Shown here: positions 8,558 to 17,245 of the stretch, piece after piece | How positions within the stretch are numbered: the stretch's first letter is position 1 | Layout: every line of letters begins with the position of its first letter | Origin: Oceanobacillus manasiensis | GTDB taxonomy: Bacteria > Bacillota > Bacilli > Bacillales > Amphibacillaceae | DNA: 64,000 nt | Assembly: GCF_000724085.1 (NCBI RefSeq) | Contig: NZ_CCDL010000001.1 | Coordinates: 682,001-746,000, forward strand | Direction: 5' to 3' | Notes under the pieces: generated by a model | The model's database searches: none | Told to the model about the DNA's origin: nothing | Seen by the model: only the letters and a program-made list of their open reading frames with translations | Translations under genes and position numbers: made by a program

Positions 8558-9597
8558 TGCTTCGTTCTCCCTTCACGGCGTGCAAGATAAAGGAAGAAAG
8601 GCACGCCAACTAACGCCGTAATTGTACCAACAGGTGTTTCAAATGGCGGATTAACCATCCGGGAAACGGTGTCTGCAGTTACAAGTAAGATTCCCCCAAG
8701 AATAGCTGAGCATGGTATGATCCATCGGTAATCTGTCCCGACAAGAAACCGTGTGATATGAGGGATAACCAACCCGATAAATCCGATGGTTCCCGCAACA
8801 GATATAGCTGCACCGGTTAGCATTAATACAACAAGAGTCCCAACAATCTTAATAAGAAAGGTTCTTTGGCCTAGTCCCTTTGCAAGGTCCTCTCCAAGAT
8901 TGAGAACCGTAATCGCACTGCTTAAAGCTATTCCAACAACTAAGCCAACAATAACGATTGGTGCTAATAGTTGGACATGGACCCACTGCACACTAGCTAC
9001 ACCGCCTGCATACCAAAAGCTTAAATCTTTCGCTATATTAAAATGAATTGCAATGGCAGAGGAAATGGAACTGAGCAAAGCTGTAACGGCAGTACCCGCA
9101 AGTGCCAGTTTTACAGGCGTTAGGCCAGTTTTCGATAGTGAACCCACACCAAACACAATGCCAGCACCTATACCAGCACCAAGAAAAGCCCAAACCATGA
9201 CGGTTACATTGGAAGCTCCTGGCATAACGGCGAAAGCGATGGCCATCATGAACGTTGCTCCTGCAGTTACCCCCATAATAGAAGGAGAAGCAAGTGGGTT
9301 ACGTGTCATTCCTTGCATAATAGAACCAGATACTGCAAGGGCTGCACCAATTAAAGCGGCAGCTAAAGCTCTAGGAATCCGTAAATTGCGGATGATTTGA
9401 TGAGATGTCTGTTGTGTGTCAAAATGCACTAAACTTTGCCAGATGGTACTTAATTTTATATCAGCACTCCCATAAAGAATGGAAGAGGCAATACAGAGGA
9501 TAAGGAAAGCCAATCCAACCGTTAGGATGATCGTAGCAAGGACGGGCCTAGATTGCTTGTACCCCTTTGCTGCAGAGAATTTATTTAAGAAAGCCAT
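8554..9597 (-). CDS. Iron-siderophore ABC transporter permease (FecCD family)
   Basis: This 347-residue permease is the partner of the downstream FecCD gene. A cytoplasmic N-terminus of about 20 residues is followed by the usual membrane segments. The family motifs RNLRIPRALAAALIGAALAV and GTIGFIGLVIPHITRFLVG (ATPase contact) are present. It resembles YfiZ. It is transcribed away from the substrate-binding lipoprotein across a 184-base region with a Fur-box-like site, so iron-starvation induction is likely. Confidence 0.9.
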   Translation of the reverse strand: MAFLNKFSAAKGYKQSRPVLATIILTVGLAFLILCIASSILYGSADIKLSTIWQSLVHFDTQQTSHQIIRNLRIPRALAAALIGAALAVSGSIMQGMTRNPLASPSIMGVTAGATFMMAIAFAVMPGASNVTVMVWAFLGAGIGAGIVFGVGSLSKTGLTPVKLALAGTAVTALLSSISSAIAIHFNIAKDLSFWYAGGVASVQWVHVQLLAPIVIVGLVVGIALSSAITVLNLGEDLAKGLGQRTFLIKIVGTLVVLMLTGAAISVAGTIGFIGLVIPHITRFLVGTDYRWIIPCSAILGGILLVTADTVSRMVNPPFETPVGTITALVGVPFFLYLARREGRTKQ

Positions 9598-9717
9598 AAA
9601 AGTATACTCCCATGTAGAACAAAATTAAAAACTGTTGCCATTATATTATAAGGGAAAGCTTACGACAATAATATAAGAAACACTCTTTACGTATCATTTC
9701 CTAATATTATTGTAAAT

Positions 9718-9736
9718 GAGAATGAAAATTGCTATC
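9718..9736. promoter_or_regulatory. Candidate Fur box
   Basis: GAGAATGAAAATTGCTATC matches the 19-bp Fur consensus at 14 of 19 positions by eye. It lies between the divergent siderophore permease and binding-protein genes, 45 bases before the lipoprotein start. Confidence 0.65.
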
Positions 9737-9781
9737 ATTAAAAAAGTTACAGAATTTATGACTTAAAGGAGAACAAAGACA

Positions 9782-10738
9782 ATGAAACTAAATAAAAGCT
9801 TGATGTTCACTGGTATCTTATTCTTCATTCTTTTGCTCGCAGCTTGTGGTGGGAACGAAGAAAGTGAAAATGCAACAGAAGAAGATACACAAGAAGAAGC
9901 CCGCACATTGACAGATGCAGCAGGAAATGAGGTAGAGGTACCTGCCAACCCGCAAAATGTAATCGCTTCTTATCTTGAGGATTATCTAGTGGCACTGGAT
10001 ATCACACCAGTTGCCCAATGGTCGGTTCGGGATGGTGAAGACGTACAAGAATATTTACAGGATGACCTTGGAGAAATTCCGACAATCCCGAGTGACCTTC
10101 CATTCGAGGCAGTTGCAAGCTTTGAACCAGACTTACTAATTATGGATTCTGCCGAGATGGTGGAAGGAAATAAGTATAACCAGTATTCTAAAATTGCGCC
10201 AACCTATGTAATTGGTACAGCTCAAAATACTGAATGGAGAACGGAGCTTGAAGAAATAGGAAAAGTGTTTGGAAAAGAAGAAGAGGCTGAACAAATACTA
10301 GCAGATTATGAAGAGAAGGCAGTTAGCGCCAAGGAAGAGATTAACAGTGCTATTGGTTCTGAATCTGCAGTGGCCCTTTGGTTGTTTAGCGATACTTTCT
10401 ACATCGTGAATGAAAATTTATCAAGTGGTGATGTGCTATACAATGATTTAGGTATAACCACACCGAATGTTGTAGAAGAAATTTCGGAGGATACTGTAGC
10501 AAACTGGTCAGAAATTTCACTGGAAAAACTAGCTGAGTTAGATGCAGACCATATATTTCTAGCAAATGATGATGCAGCGAATGGATCAAAGATGCTAGAA
10601 GATCCAATTTGGCAAAATATCCCTGCTGTGCAAAAGGGGAACATCTATGAATTTTCGGGTGACTCTGCTTGGCTTTATACAGGCCCAATTGCTAATTCCC
10701 AAATTATTGATGATGTACTTGAAAGTGTAACCGAATAA
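9782..10738 (+). CDS. Iron-siderophore substrate-binding lipoprotein
   Basis: The 318-residue extracellular lipoprotein captures ferric siderophores for the divergent FecCD permeases. It has a lipoprotein signal peptide with lipobox LLAAC (Cys22) and an acidic linker. A periplasmic-binding-protein type III fold follows, opening RTLTDAAGNEVEVPANPQNV and containing FEPDLLIMDS and LDADHIFLAND. It resembles B. subtilis YfiY. A good ribosome binding site (AAAGGAGAAC) precedes the ATG. A Fur-like box and a terminator flank the gene. Confidence 0.9.
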   Translation: MKLNKSLMFTGILFFILLLAACGGNEESENATEEDTQEEARTLTDAAGNEVEVPANPQNVIASYLEDYLVALDITPVAQWSVRDGEDVQEYLQDDLGEIPTIPSDLPFEAVASFEPDLLIMDSAEMVEGNKYNQYSKIAPTYVIGTAQNTEWRTELEEIGKVFGKEEEAEQILADYEEKAVSAKEEINSAIGSESAVALWLFSDTFYIVNENLSSGDVLYNDLGITTPNVVEEISEDTVANWSEISLEKLAELDADHIFLANDDAANGSKMLEDPIWQNIPAVQKGNIYEFSGDSAWLYTGPIANSQIIDDVLESVTE

Positions 10739-10743
10739 GCTTG

Positions 10744-10773
10744 AAAACACCCGCATTCTAGCGGGTGTTTTTT
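10744..10773 (+). terminator. Terminator of the siderophore-binding protein gene
   Basis: AACACCCGC pairs with GCGGGTGTT over a six-base loop, then a T-run. Confidence 0.9.
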
Positions 10774-10895
10774 AATGGATATTTTATACTTGTACCTAAT
10801 AAAGAGGTGAGGGATGTGCTACTATAATAGTAACTAACAGGAAAGACAACGGGCGCTTGGAAAGATTATATTCTACAGAGGGGCAGGTCGTATAC

Positions 10896-11318
10896 ATGTA
10901 CGAACAAAAAACAAAGGAAAACGAGGCTAGTGTAGAAGAGTTTATTGAACAGGTAGAAAATCCGAAAAAGCGGAAAGATGCTTACAGGCTGTTGGAGATT
11001 TTTTCAGAAACGTCAGGGTATCCACCTAAAATGTGGGGGCCGAGCATGATAGGGTTTGGTTCATATCATTATAAATACGAAACAGGCCATGAAGGCGACG
11101 CGATGCTTGTTGGCTTTTCACCGCGCAAAGCAAACTTTAGTTTGTATTTTACAACTGGTGATACGGAAAGAGAAGCATTATTGGCTAAGTTTGGGAAGCA
11201 TAAATCCGGAAAATCGTGTGTGTATATCAACAAGCTGGATGATGTCGATGAGTCTGTCTTAAAAGAGCTCATTAAACAGTCCATTACTTTTCTTGAAAAT
11301 AAATATCCTAATGAATAG
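10896..11318 (+). CDS. DUF1801 (YdhG-like) protein
   Basis: The 140-residue soluble protein carries the DUF1801 pattern: an N-terminal helix pair (EASVEEFIEQVENPKKRKDAYRLLEIF), MWGPSMIGFGSYHYKYETG, then FSPRKANFSLYF and SGKSCVYINKLDDVD. The biochemical role of this family is not established. I chose ATG 10896 with GAGGGGCAGG upstream. A TTG 13 codons earlier is in frame but has no convincing ribosome binding site. A terminator follows. Confidence 0.85.
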   Translation: MYEQKTKENEASVEEFIEQVENPKKRKDAYRLLEIFSETSGYPPKMWGPSMIGFGSYHYKYETGHEGDAMLVGFSPRKANFSLYFTTGDTEREALLAKFGKHKSGKSCVYINKLDDVDESVLKELIKQSITFLENKYPNE

Positions 11319-11328
11319 TATTCCTCGA

Positions 11329-11355
11329 GGCACCCACTGTTGGGTGCCTTTTTAC
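11329..11355 (+). terminator. Terminator of the DUF1801 gene
   Basis: GGCACCCA pairs with TGGGTGCC across a short loop, then TTTTT. Confidence 0.9.
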
Positions 11356-11496
11356 TTTTGAACAAAGAAAAAAGTACCACAGGACCTTGGGCGAAAGTTC
11401 AAAATATTAATGAAATATCCAAATTGCTAGAGGTCAGAAACTCTGCAGTTTTTATGTGAAAATTTATAAGATCATAATGGGTAAGTAGTTTTTTAA

Positions 11497-11536
11497 AATG
11501 AAAACGCTTAATCATTTCCGCTTTATGACGGAAAAT
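11497..11536 (+). promoter_or_regulatory. Candidate cre site and LicR-type operator
   Basis: AATGAAAACGCTTAATCA (11497-11514) resembles a catabolite-responsive element for CcpA. Directly next to it, ATTTCCG and CGGAAAAT (11514-11536) form an inverted repeat with an eight-base centre, about 70 bases before the first PTS gene. Its position fits an operator for the LicR-type activator encoded at the end of the cluster. Both assignments are inferred from pattern and place; no canonical -35 is visible, as expected for an activated promoter. Confidence 0.5.
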
Positions 11537-11603
11537 CAATGTGTTCAGTTGTAATCGTTCTTAAAATATACTTGACGTAGTAGAAAAACAAGGAGGAAGT
11601 AGC

Positions 11604-11912
11604 ATGAAAAATATAATGCTAGCATGTTCAGCAGGAATGTCTACAAGCTTACTCGTTTCAAAAATGGAAGAGAAGGCTGCAGAGAAAGGAATAGAAGTAA
11701 ACATTTGGGCAGTTGCGCAGGACAAAGTGGTGAAAGAAGTCGAAAACGCGGATGTGTTATTAATTGGACCCCAAATGAGATTTATGAAGAAAAAATACAC
11801 GGTTGTTGCAGAAGAACATGGCATCCCTCTTGATGTGATTGATCCAATTGCATATGGGAGAGTGGATGGTGAAGCAGTATTAAACAAAGCTTTAGAGTTA
11901 ATGGGAAATTAA
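11604..11912 (+). CDS. licB: PTS beta-glucoside/cellobiose EIIB
   Basis: The 102-residue cytoplasmic domain protein passes phosphate from EIIA to the incoming sugar. The P-loop-like phospho-acceptor is Cys8 in LACSAGMSTSLLV, as in LicB/CelA proteins. GGAGGAAG provides the ribosome binding site. It is first in an operon with EIIC, EIIA and phospho-beta-glucosidase genes. The exact sugar (lichenan oligomers, cellobiose or another beta-glucoside) cannot be told from sequence. Confidence 0.93.
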   Translation: MKNIMLACSAGMSTSLLVSKMEEKAAEKGIEVNIWAVAQDKVVKEVENADVLLIGPQMRFMKKKYTVVAEEHGIPLDVIDPIAYGRVDGEAVLNKALELMGN

Positions 11913-11934
11913 CAGATGAAGAGGGGGAACGATC

Positions 11935-13221
11935 ATGAATAGTAAGTTCATGAATTTCTTGGAGAACATGTTATTGCCGATTGCAGACAAGCTAAACAAT
12001 AATCGTTATTTATCTGCCTTAAGAGATGGGTTTATGGTTGCCTTACCACTAATCATTTTTGGTTCTATTTTTGTTGTAATTGCTAACTTTCCTTTTCTGG
12101 ATAAGATGATCAGTGAGGAAGCATTTACTGCATATCAAAACGCGCTTGGACCAGCATCTGCAGCGACATTAAGTATAATGGGTGTCTTTGTAATGATAGG
12201 TATTGGCTATAAACTGACGGAACACTACGGTGGAGAAGCCATCTATGGTGGCGTTGTAGCATTAGCCGCATTCTTAATTATGACACCACAGGTTCTGGAT
12301 GGGGTATCGGGTGTTATTCCTACCTCCGTTCTTGGGGCAGAAGGAATGTTTCTAGGTATCTTTACAGCGTTTATTTCAGCAGAATTATATCGCTATTTTG
12401 TGAAAAAAGATTGGACCATTAAAATGCCGGCAGGGGTCCCTGGTGCGGTGTCCAGGTCGTTTAGTGCCTTAATTCCGATCACGTTAACCTTAACGGTTTT
12501 CTTGTTAATCCGTATCATATTTAGTTATACAGGCTTTGAGACAGTACAGAACTTTATTTATAGTGTTATTCAACAGCCTTTGACTGTCCTTGGAAGCGGC
12601 TTACCTGCAACGATCGTAGCGGTTTTATTAATTCAGGTCTTTTGGTTTTTCGGATTGCATGGTCAAATTATTATCAACTCCGTATTTGACCCGATTTGGT
12701 ATGCGCTTAATGATCAAAATCTTTCAGCATTTCAGGCGGGTACGGAATTACCGAATATCATAACCAAGCAATTTATTGATTCGTTTTTAGTGGGGATGGG
12801 CGGATCTGGTATGACGCTTGCTGTAATTATTTTAATCTTTATGATAGGGAAGAGTAGACAGCTTAAAGAACTTGGAAAGCTAGGGGCACCAGCAGGTTTA
12901 TTTAATGTGAATGAACCCATTATTTTTGGTTTACCAATCATTATGAATCCTTTAATCATAATTCCATGGTTGGTCGCTCCGGTAGTCATAACGCTTATTA
13001 CGTACTTTGCTATGTATACAGGCATGGTGCCACCACCAGCCGGTGTAATTGTTCCATGGACGACACCTCCTATATTAAATGGGTTCCTAGCTACAGGGAA
13101 TGCTTGGCAAGGCGGTGTACTACAAGCCTTTAATCTACTCGTAGTAATCGTCATATGGTGGCCGTTCTTAAAGATTTTGGATAAGAATTATTATGAGACA
13201 GAGAGAAATGAAGCGAAGTAA
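11935..13221 (+). CDS. licC: PTS beta-glucoside/cellobiose EIIC permease
   Basis: The 428-residue membrane permease of the lactose/cellobiose EIIC family forms the sugar channel. It shows about ten membrane segments and family landmarks. These include the LSALRDGFMVALPLIIFGSI opening, FWFFGLHGQIIINSVFDPIWYA in the middle, NVNEPIIFGLPIIMNP (the conserved glutamate of the substrate site) and VPWTTPP. It follows the EIIB gene by 22 bases and has a strong ribosome binding site (AGAGGGGG). Confidence 0.93.
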   Translation: MNSKFMNFLENMLLPIADKLNNNRYLSALRDGFMVALPLIIFGSIFVVIANFPFLDKMISEEAFTAYQNALGPASAATLSIMGVFVMIGIGYKLTEHYGGEAIYGGVVALAAFLIMTPQVLDGVSGVIPTSVLGAEGMFLGIFTAFISAELYRYFVKKDWTIKMPAGVPGAVSRSFSALIPITLTLTVFLLIRIIFSYTGFETVQNFIYSVIQQPLTVLGSGLPATIVAVLLIQVFWFFGLHGQIIINSVFDPIWYALNDQNLSAFQAGTELPNIITKQFIDSFLVGMGGSGMTLAVIILIFMIGKSRQLKELGKLGAPAGLFNVNEPIIFGLPIIMNPLIIIPWLVAPVVITLITYFAMYTGMVPPPAGVIVPWTTPPILNGFLATGNAWQGGVLQAFNLLVVIVIWWPFLKILDKNYYETERNEAK

Positions 13222-13288
13222 GTAGGCTTCTGGATTATTTTTAAAAAAGTAAACATGAATACTAATAGACTTTCGAGGTGGATAGCTT

Positions 13289-13594
13289 GTGGAGAAGACA
13301 ACAGAAATTGCTTTTCAAATTATATTATTTGCAGGGAACGGGAAGTCCAATGTTATGGAAGCGATTCAGGAAGCGAAAAAGGGAAATTTTGCAGAGGCAG
13401 ATCGATTGGTAGAAGAAGCGGGTGAAGAGTTAGGAAAAGCCCATTCTTTTCAAACACAACTCCTACAAAAAGAAGCAAATGGAGAAGAAAACTTAATCAA
13501 CGTCATGCTAATTCATTCGCAGGATCATTTAATGACCGCAATGACTGTACGAGATCTTGCGATTGAAATTATTGAGATATACCGGAATAAGTAA
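13289..13594 (+). CDS. licA: PTS beta-glucoside/cellobiose EIIA
   Basis: The 101-residue all-helical protein of the lactose/cellobiose EIIA family receives phosphate from HPr. The active histidine is His76 in MLIHSQDHLMTAM. The start is GTG at 13289, with GAGGTGG seven bases upstream. It lies between the EIIC and 6-phospho-beta-glucosidase genes. Confidence 0.92.
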   Translation: MEKTTEIAFQIILFAGNGKSNVMEAIQEAKKGNFAEADRLVEEAGEELGKAHSFQTQLLQKEANGEENLINVMLIHSQDHLMTAMTVRDLAIEIIEIYRNK

Positions 13595-13626
13595 TAATGC
13601 ATCTTGTGAAGTAGGAGGAATAATAA

Positions 13627-15021
13627 ATGGAAAAACAAACGAATTATTCATTCCCTAAGGATTTCTGGTGGGGAAGTGCAACGTCTGCTACCCAGATAGA
13701 AGGAGCAGCAAATGAAGGCGGAAGAGGTAAGAATATTTGGGACCATTGGTTCGAAACAGAAGAAAATCGTTTCTTTGAAGGCGTAGGGCCAGAGAAAACA
13801 TCTGATTTTTACCATCGTTACAAAGAGGATATTGCCTTGATGAAAGAAATTGGCCATAACACGTTTCGCTTTTCCATATCGTGGTCCCGTCTCATTCCCG
13901 GTGGCCGGGGAGAGGTCAATAGAGAGGCGGTGGAGTTTTATAATGCGGTAATTAATGAATTGTTGGATAATGGTATTGAACCGTTTATAAATCTCTATCA
14001 TTTTGACATGCCTTATGAATTGCAAGCCGAGGGTGGTTGGGAAAGCCGCGATGTGGTGGAAGCATATGTGAAGTATGCTACGGAATGTTTCCAGCTGTTT
14101 GGCGACCGTGTGAATACTTGGTTCACATTTAATGAACCAATTGTGCCAGTTGAAGGTGGCTATCTATATGATTTTCACTACCCGAATATTGTTGATGCTA
14201 AAAAGGCTGTCCAGGTTGCATACCATACGATTGTTGCCCATGCTAAAGCTGTAGAAGTATTTCATAGTTTACCAGGACATAAGGGAAAGATAGGTATCAT
14301 TTTGAACTTAACACCTTCTTATCCAAGAAGCCAACATCCTGCAGACTTAAAGGCGTCTCGGATTGCCGACTTGTTTTTTAATCGTAGTTTTTTAGATCCT
14401 GCTGTATTGGGGGAATATCCTGATGAATTAATTGAGATTTTAAGAGAATATGGGCAATTGCCTCAAACCCTACCAGGAGATAAAGAGTTAATAAGCGCCA
14501 ATATAGTAGATCTGTTAGGTGTTAATTATTATCAACCACGACGCGTCAAAGCGAAAGAGCATGAACCAAATAAAGAGGCTCCGTTTATGCCAGATTGGTT
14601 CTTTGATCTATACGAGATGCCTGGAAGGAAAATGAATAAATATCGTGGATGGGAGATCTATGAAAAAGGTATCTATGATATTATGATAAATTTAAAGGAA
14701 AATTACGGGAATATTGAGTCGTTTATTTCGGAAAATGGCATGGGGGTCCAGAATGAGAATCGCTTTATCGAGAGCGGAGAGATCCAAGATGATTACCGCA
14801 TTGAATTTATTCGAGAACACCTGAAATGGTTGCATAAGGCTGTGGAAGAAGGCTGTAATACCAAGGGGTACCATCTATGGACTTTTATGGATAACTGGTC
14901 TTGGATGAATGCATACAAAAACAGATATGGTTTCTTCTCAGTAAATCTTAAAACGATGGAAAGAACGCCTAAAAAGAGTGCAAGGTGGTTCAAGGACGTA
15001 TCTAGAGATAACGGGTTTTAA
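13627..15021 (+). CDS. licH: 6-phospho-beta-glucosidase (GH1)
   Basis: The 464-residue cytoplasmic enzyme splits phosphorylated beta-glucosides delivered by the adjacent PTS. It belongs to glycoside hydrolase family 1, with acid/base Glu170 (TFNEP) and nucleophile Glu369 (ISENG). The N-terminal signature FWWGSATSATQIEGA is present and the length is typical. Note that B. subtilis LicH is a family 4 enzyme, so the symbol reflects operon position; by family it is closer to BglA/BglH. The ribosome binding site is AGGAGGAAT. Confidence 0.9.
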   Translation: MEKQTNYSFPKDFWWGSATSATQIEGAANEGGRGKNIWDHWFETEENRFFEGVGPEKTSDFYHRYKEDIALMKEIGHNTFRFSISWSRLIPGGRGEVNREAVEFYNAVINELLDNGIEPFINLYHFDMPYELQAEGGWESRDVVEAYVKYATECFQLFGDRVNTWFTFNEPIVPVEGGYLYDFHYPNIVDAKKAVQVAYHTIVAHAKAVEVFHSLPGHKGKIGIILNLTPSYPRSQHPADLKASRIADLFFNRSFLDPAVLGEYPDELIEILREYGQLPQTLPGDKELISANIVDLLGVNYYQPRRVKAKEHEPNKEAPFMPDWFFDLYEMPGRKMNKYRGWEIYEKGIYDIMINLKENYGNIESFISENGMGVQNENRFIESGEIQDDYRIEFIREHLKWLHKAVEEGCNTKGYHLWTFMDNWSWMNAYKNRYGFFSVNLKTMERTPKKSARWFKDVSRDNGF

Positions 15022-15111
15022 AGGTGTTTACTGCCACATTTGCGGCACGCTTGGGCTCTAAAAGGGCCGTTGTTTTTTAGGTATACATGAAGAAGAGTAT
15101 AGAGGAGAGTC

Positions 15112-17058
15112 ATGATCATGAACTCCAGAATGAAAGCGTTATTAAAGGAGCTTATGCAGTCGGAAACGTATGTAACTGGTAAGTATCTTGCAAATATAAA
15201 TAAAGTAAGCACTCGAACCAACAGGGACGATATACGAAACCTTAATTTAGAGCTGGCAGATTACGGTGCTTTGGTAGAATCTATTATGAGCAAGGGGTAT
15301 AAATTAGTTATAAAAGATGAGCAGCTCTTTCGGCATTTCCTGTCGGAGATGTCAGAGTATTTGTATGCAGGGGATGAGGTACACCCCCAGACACCGAAAG
15401 AGCGTGTACACTTTATTATGGTCCGATTACTGCTTGAGGAAATTTATATTAAACTTGAAGATTTGGCAGAAGAGTTGTTTGTCAGCAAATCAACCGTTCA
15501 GAATGATCTGAAGGATGTTAAAAGAATTTTGAGTACTTATGACATCAGCCTTGTTTCCCGACCAAACCATGGATTGATGATAAATGGTGATGAAGTAAAG
15601 GTCCGGTTTTGTATTGCAGAAATTATGTTTAATCGTACGCAAGGGGATGGGTTTAACTACCTGGACCCTCTATTTTCCTTTTTGACGAAGGCAGAATTAG
15701 ACACAATTCAAGACATTATTTTAGCACAGATTAAAGCACATGCTATTACGTTATCTGATATCGCCATACAAAACCTCGTAGTACATATCGCTATTGCTTA
15801 TGAACGAATTAAGAGCGGTAACCATGTTACATTGTACAGAATGGATACACAACAAATTGAGGAACAAACGGAATACGTTGTTGCTCACAATATTGTGGAT
15901 AGTATTCAAAAGAAATTCCAAGTCACCTTTCCGGAAGAGGAAACAGCGTATATTGCCATCCACTTGTTAGGTACTAAGATGCTTACCTTTGATGCGAAGG
16001 GAGATAAGCTAGAGGGTGTAATGGAAGCGGAGATTCTCCAAACTGTGACCAAGATGCTTGAAAAAGTAGAACATGAATTAAGCCTTGGTGTGAAGGATGA
16101 TCAGGAATTGGTCATGGCATTATGCCTTCATTTAAAGCCAGCGATTAATCGCTATAAATATGGCATGAATATTCGCAACCCTATGCTTGCCGATATAAAA
16201 AGGAATTACCCACTTGCTTTTGAAGCAGGGATATTAGCAGGATTAGTGATCGAACAACATACCGAAACGAAAATAAATGAAAATGAAATAGGCTATCTAG
16301 CACTTCATATTGGGGCCGCTATTGAAAGGAGAAAAATCACCTCAGGTCCATTAAGGTGCCTGGTAGTTTGTGCATCAGGTCTGGGGACAGCACAATTAAT
16401 TTATTACCGGTTAAAAAATCGATTTGGGGAGAGTTTGGATGTTGTAGGCACTACAGAGTATTACAAATTAAAAAAGCGGTCTCTAGAAGGGATTGATTTT
16501 ATTATTAGTTCCATACCAATCAAAGAGAAATTTCCAGTTCCAATTTTAGAGGTAAACGCAGTATTGAGCAGCAACGATATGGAAAAGGTTGATCGTTTTT
16601 TGGCAAAAGAGCAAAACAATACATCTAGGTTGTTCAAACGAGACCTGATGTTTCTGAACATGAACTTCAAATCGAGAGAAGAAACAATGTCATATATCGC
16701 CGAACAACTAATGCAGCAGTCTCTTGTAGAAGAGCCATTCCTTTCATCTATTTACAAAAGAGAGGAAGTAGCACCAACTTCGTACGGGAATCTGGTAGCC
16801 ATTCCTCATCCAATAACACCGCAATCATCCCAAACGTTTTTAACAGTATGTACATTACAAGAACCGATAATGTGGAAGGATAAACCGGTCCAATTTGTTT
16901 GTGTACTTTGCGTTAAAAAGAATAGCCAGGAGGACCTCCAATTTATGTATGAAGCTTTGGGAAGAATTGTAGCCAGCAGGCCGCTTGTAGAAAGATTAAT
17001 CAAGGCGAAAAACTACGACGAATTTATGGACCAACTAATACGGGAATCAGAGTTATAA
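15112..17058 (+). CDS. licR: LicR-type PRD transcriptional activator with EIIB/EIIA modules
   Basis: The 648-residue regulator has an N-terminal helix-turn-helix (about 1-130; second motif LEDLAEELFVSKSTVQNDL). Two PRD domains follow (about 190-400; histidines in VVHIAIAY, AIHLLG, LCLHLKP and ALHIGAA). A GAT-like EIIB domain comes next (Cys in LVVCASGLGTAQL, about 420) and a C-terminal EIIA-type domain last (VAIPHP, about 560). PTS phosphorylation would set its activity. ATG 15118 has better spacing from GGAGAG than 15112. It follows the operon it probably activates, unlike in B. subtilis, where licR precedes licBCAH. Confidence 0.9.
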   Translation: MIMNSRMKALLKELMQSETYVTGKYLANINKVSTRTNRDDIRNLNLELADYGALVESIMSKGYKLVIKDEQLFRHFLSEMSEYLYAGDEVHPQTPKERVHFIMVRLLLEEIYIKLEDLAEELFVSKSTVQNDLKDVKRILSTYDISLVSRPNHGLMINGDEVKVRFCIAEIMFNRTQGDGFNYLDPLFSFLTKAELDTIQDIILAQIKAHAITLSDIAIQNLVVHIAIAYERIKSGNHVTLYRMDTQQIEEQTEYVVAHNIVDSIQKKFQVTFPEEETAYIAIHLLGTKMLTFDAKGDKLEGVMEAEILQTVTKMLEKVEHELSLGVKDDQELVMALCLHLKPAINRYKYGMNIRNPMLADIKRNYPLAFEAGILAGLVIEQHTETKINENEIGYLALHIGAAIERRKITSGPLRCLVVCASGLGTAQLIYYRLKNRFGESLDVVGTTEYYKLKKRSLEGIDFIISSIPIKEKFPVPILEVNAVLSSNDMEKVDRFLAKEQNNTSRLFKRDLMFLNMNFKSREETMSYIAEQLMQQSLVEEPFLSSIYKREEVAPTSYGNLVAIPHPITPQSSQTFLTVCTLQEPIMWKDKPVQFVCVLCVKKNSQEDLQFMYEALGRIVASRPLVERLIKAKNYDEFMDQLIRESEL

Positions 17059-17092
17059 AAAATCTATTCGAGTAGAATAGATTTTTTATTTT
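17057..17092 (+). terminator. Terminator of the licR-type gene
   Basis: AAAAAATCTATTC pairs with GAATAGATTTTTT across a four-base loop. Confidence 0.88.
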
Positions 17093-17245
17093 GCCTTAGG
17101 ACAGTATAATATTAAGCCACGTGAAAAAGTGGAGATAGAGAAGGTATTACGGAAACCTAATAGTGGACTTCCTTCTATATTCATGCTATATTATATTTAA
17201 TTAAGGATATATTAATTCAATGTAATTAACATATAGGAGGTATGG

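Noticed and set aside
12732-13154. 140-codon ORF antisense to the PTS EIIC gene, and similar long antisense frames (e.g. 51193-51792, 39710-40246)
   Set aside because: They are shadows of strongly supported membrane or lipoprotein genes with no starts or motifs of their own.
15022-15111. Terminator after the GH1 gene
   Set aside because: Only weak pairings (GGGC/GGCC) precede a T-run; not convincing, and read-through into the regulator gene is plausible.
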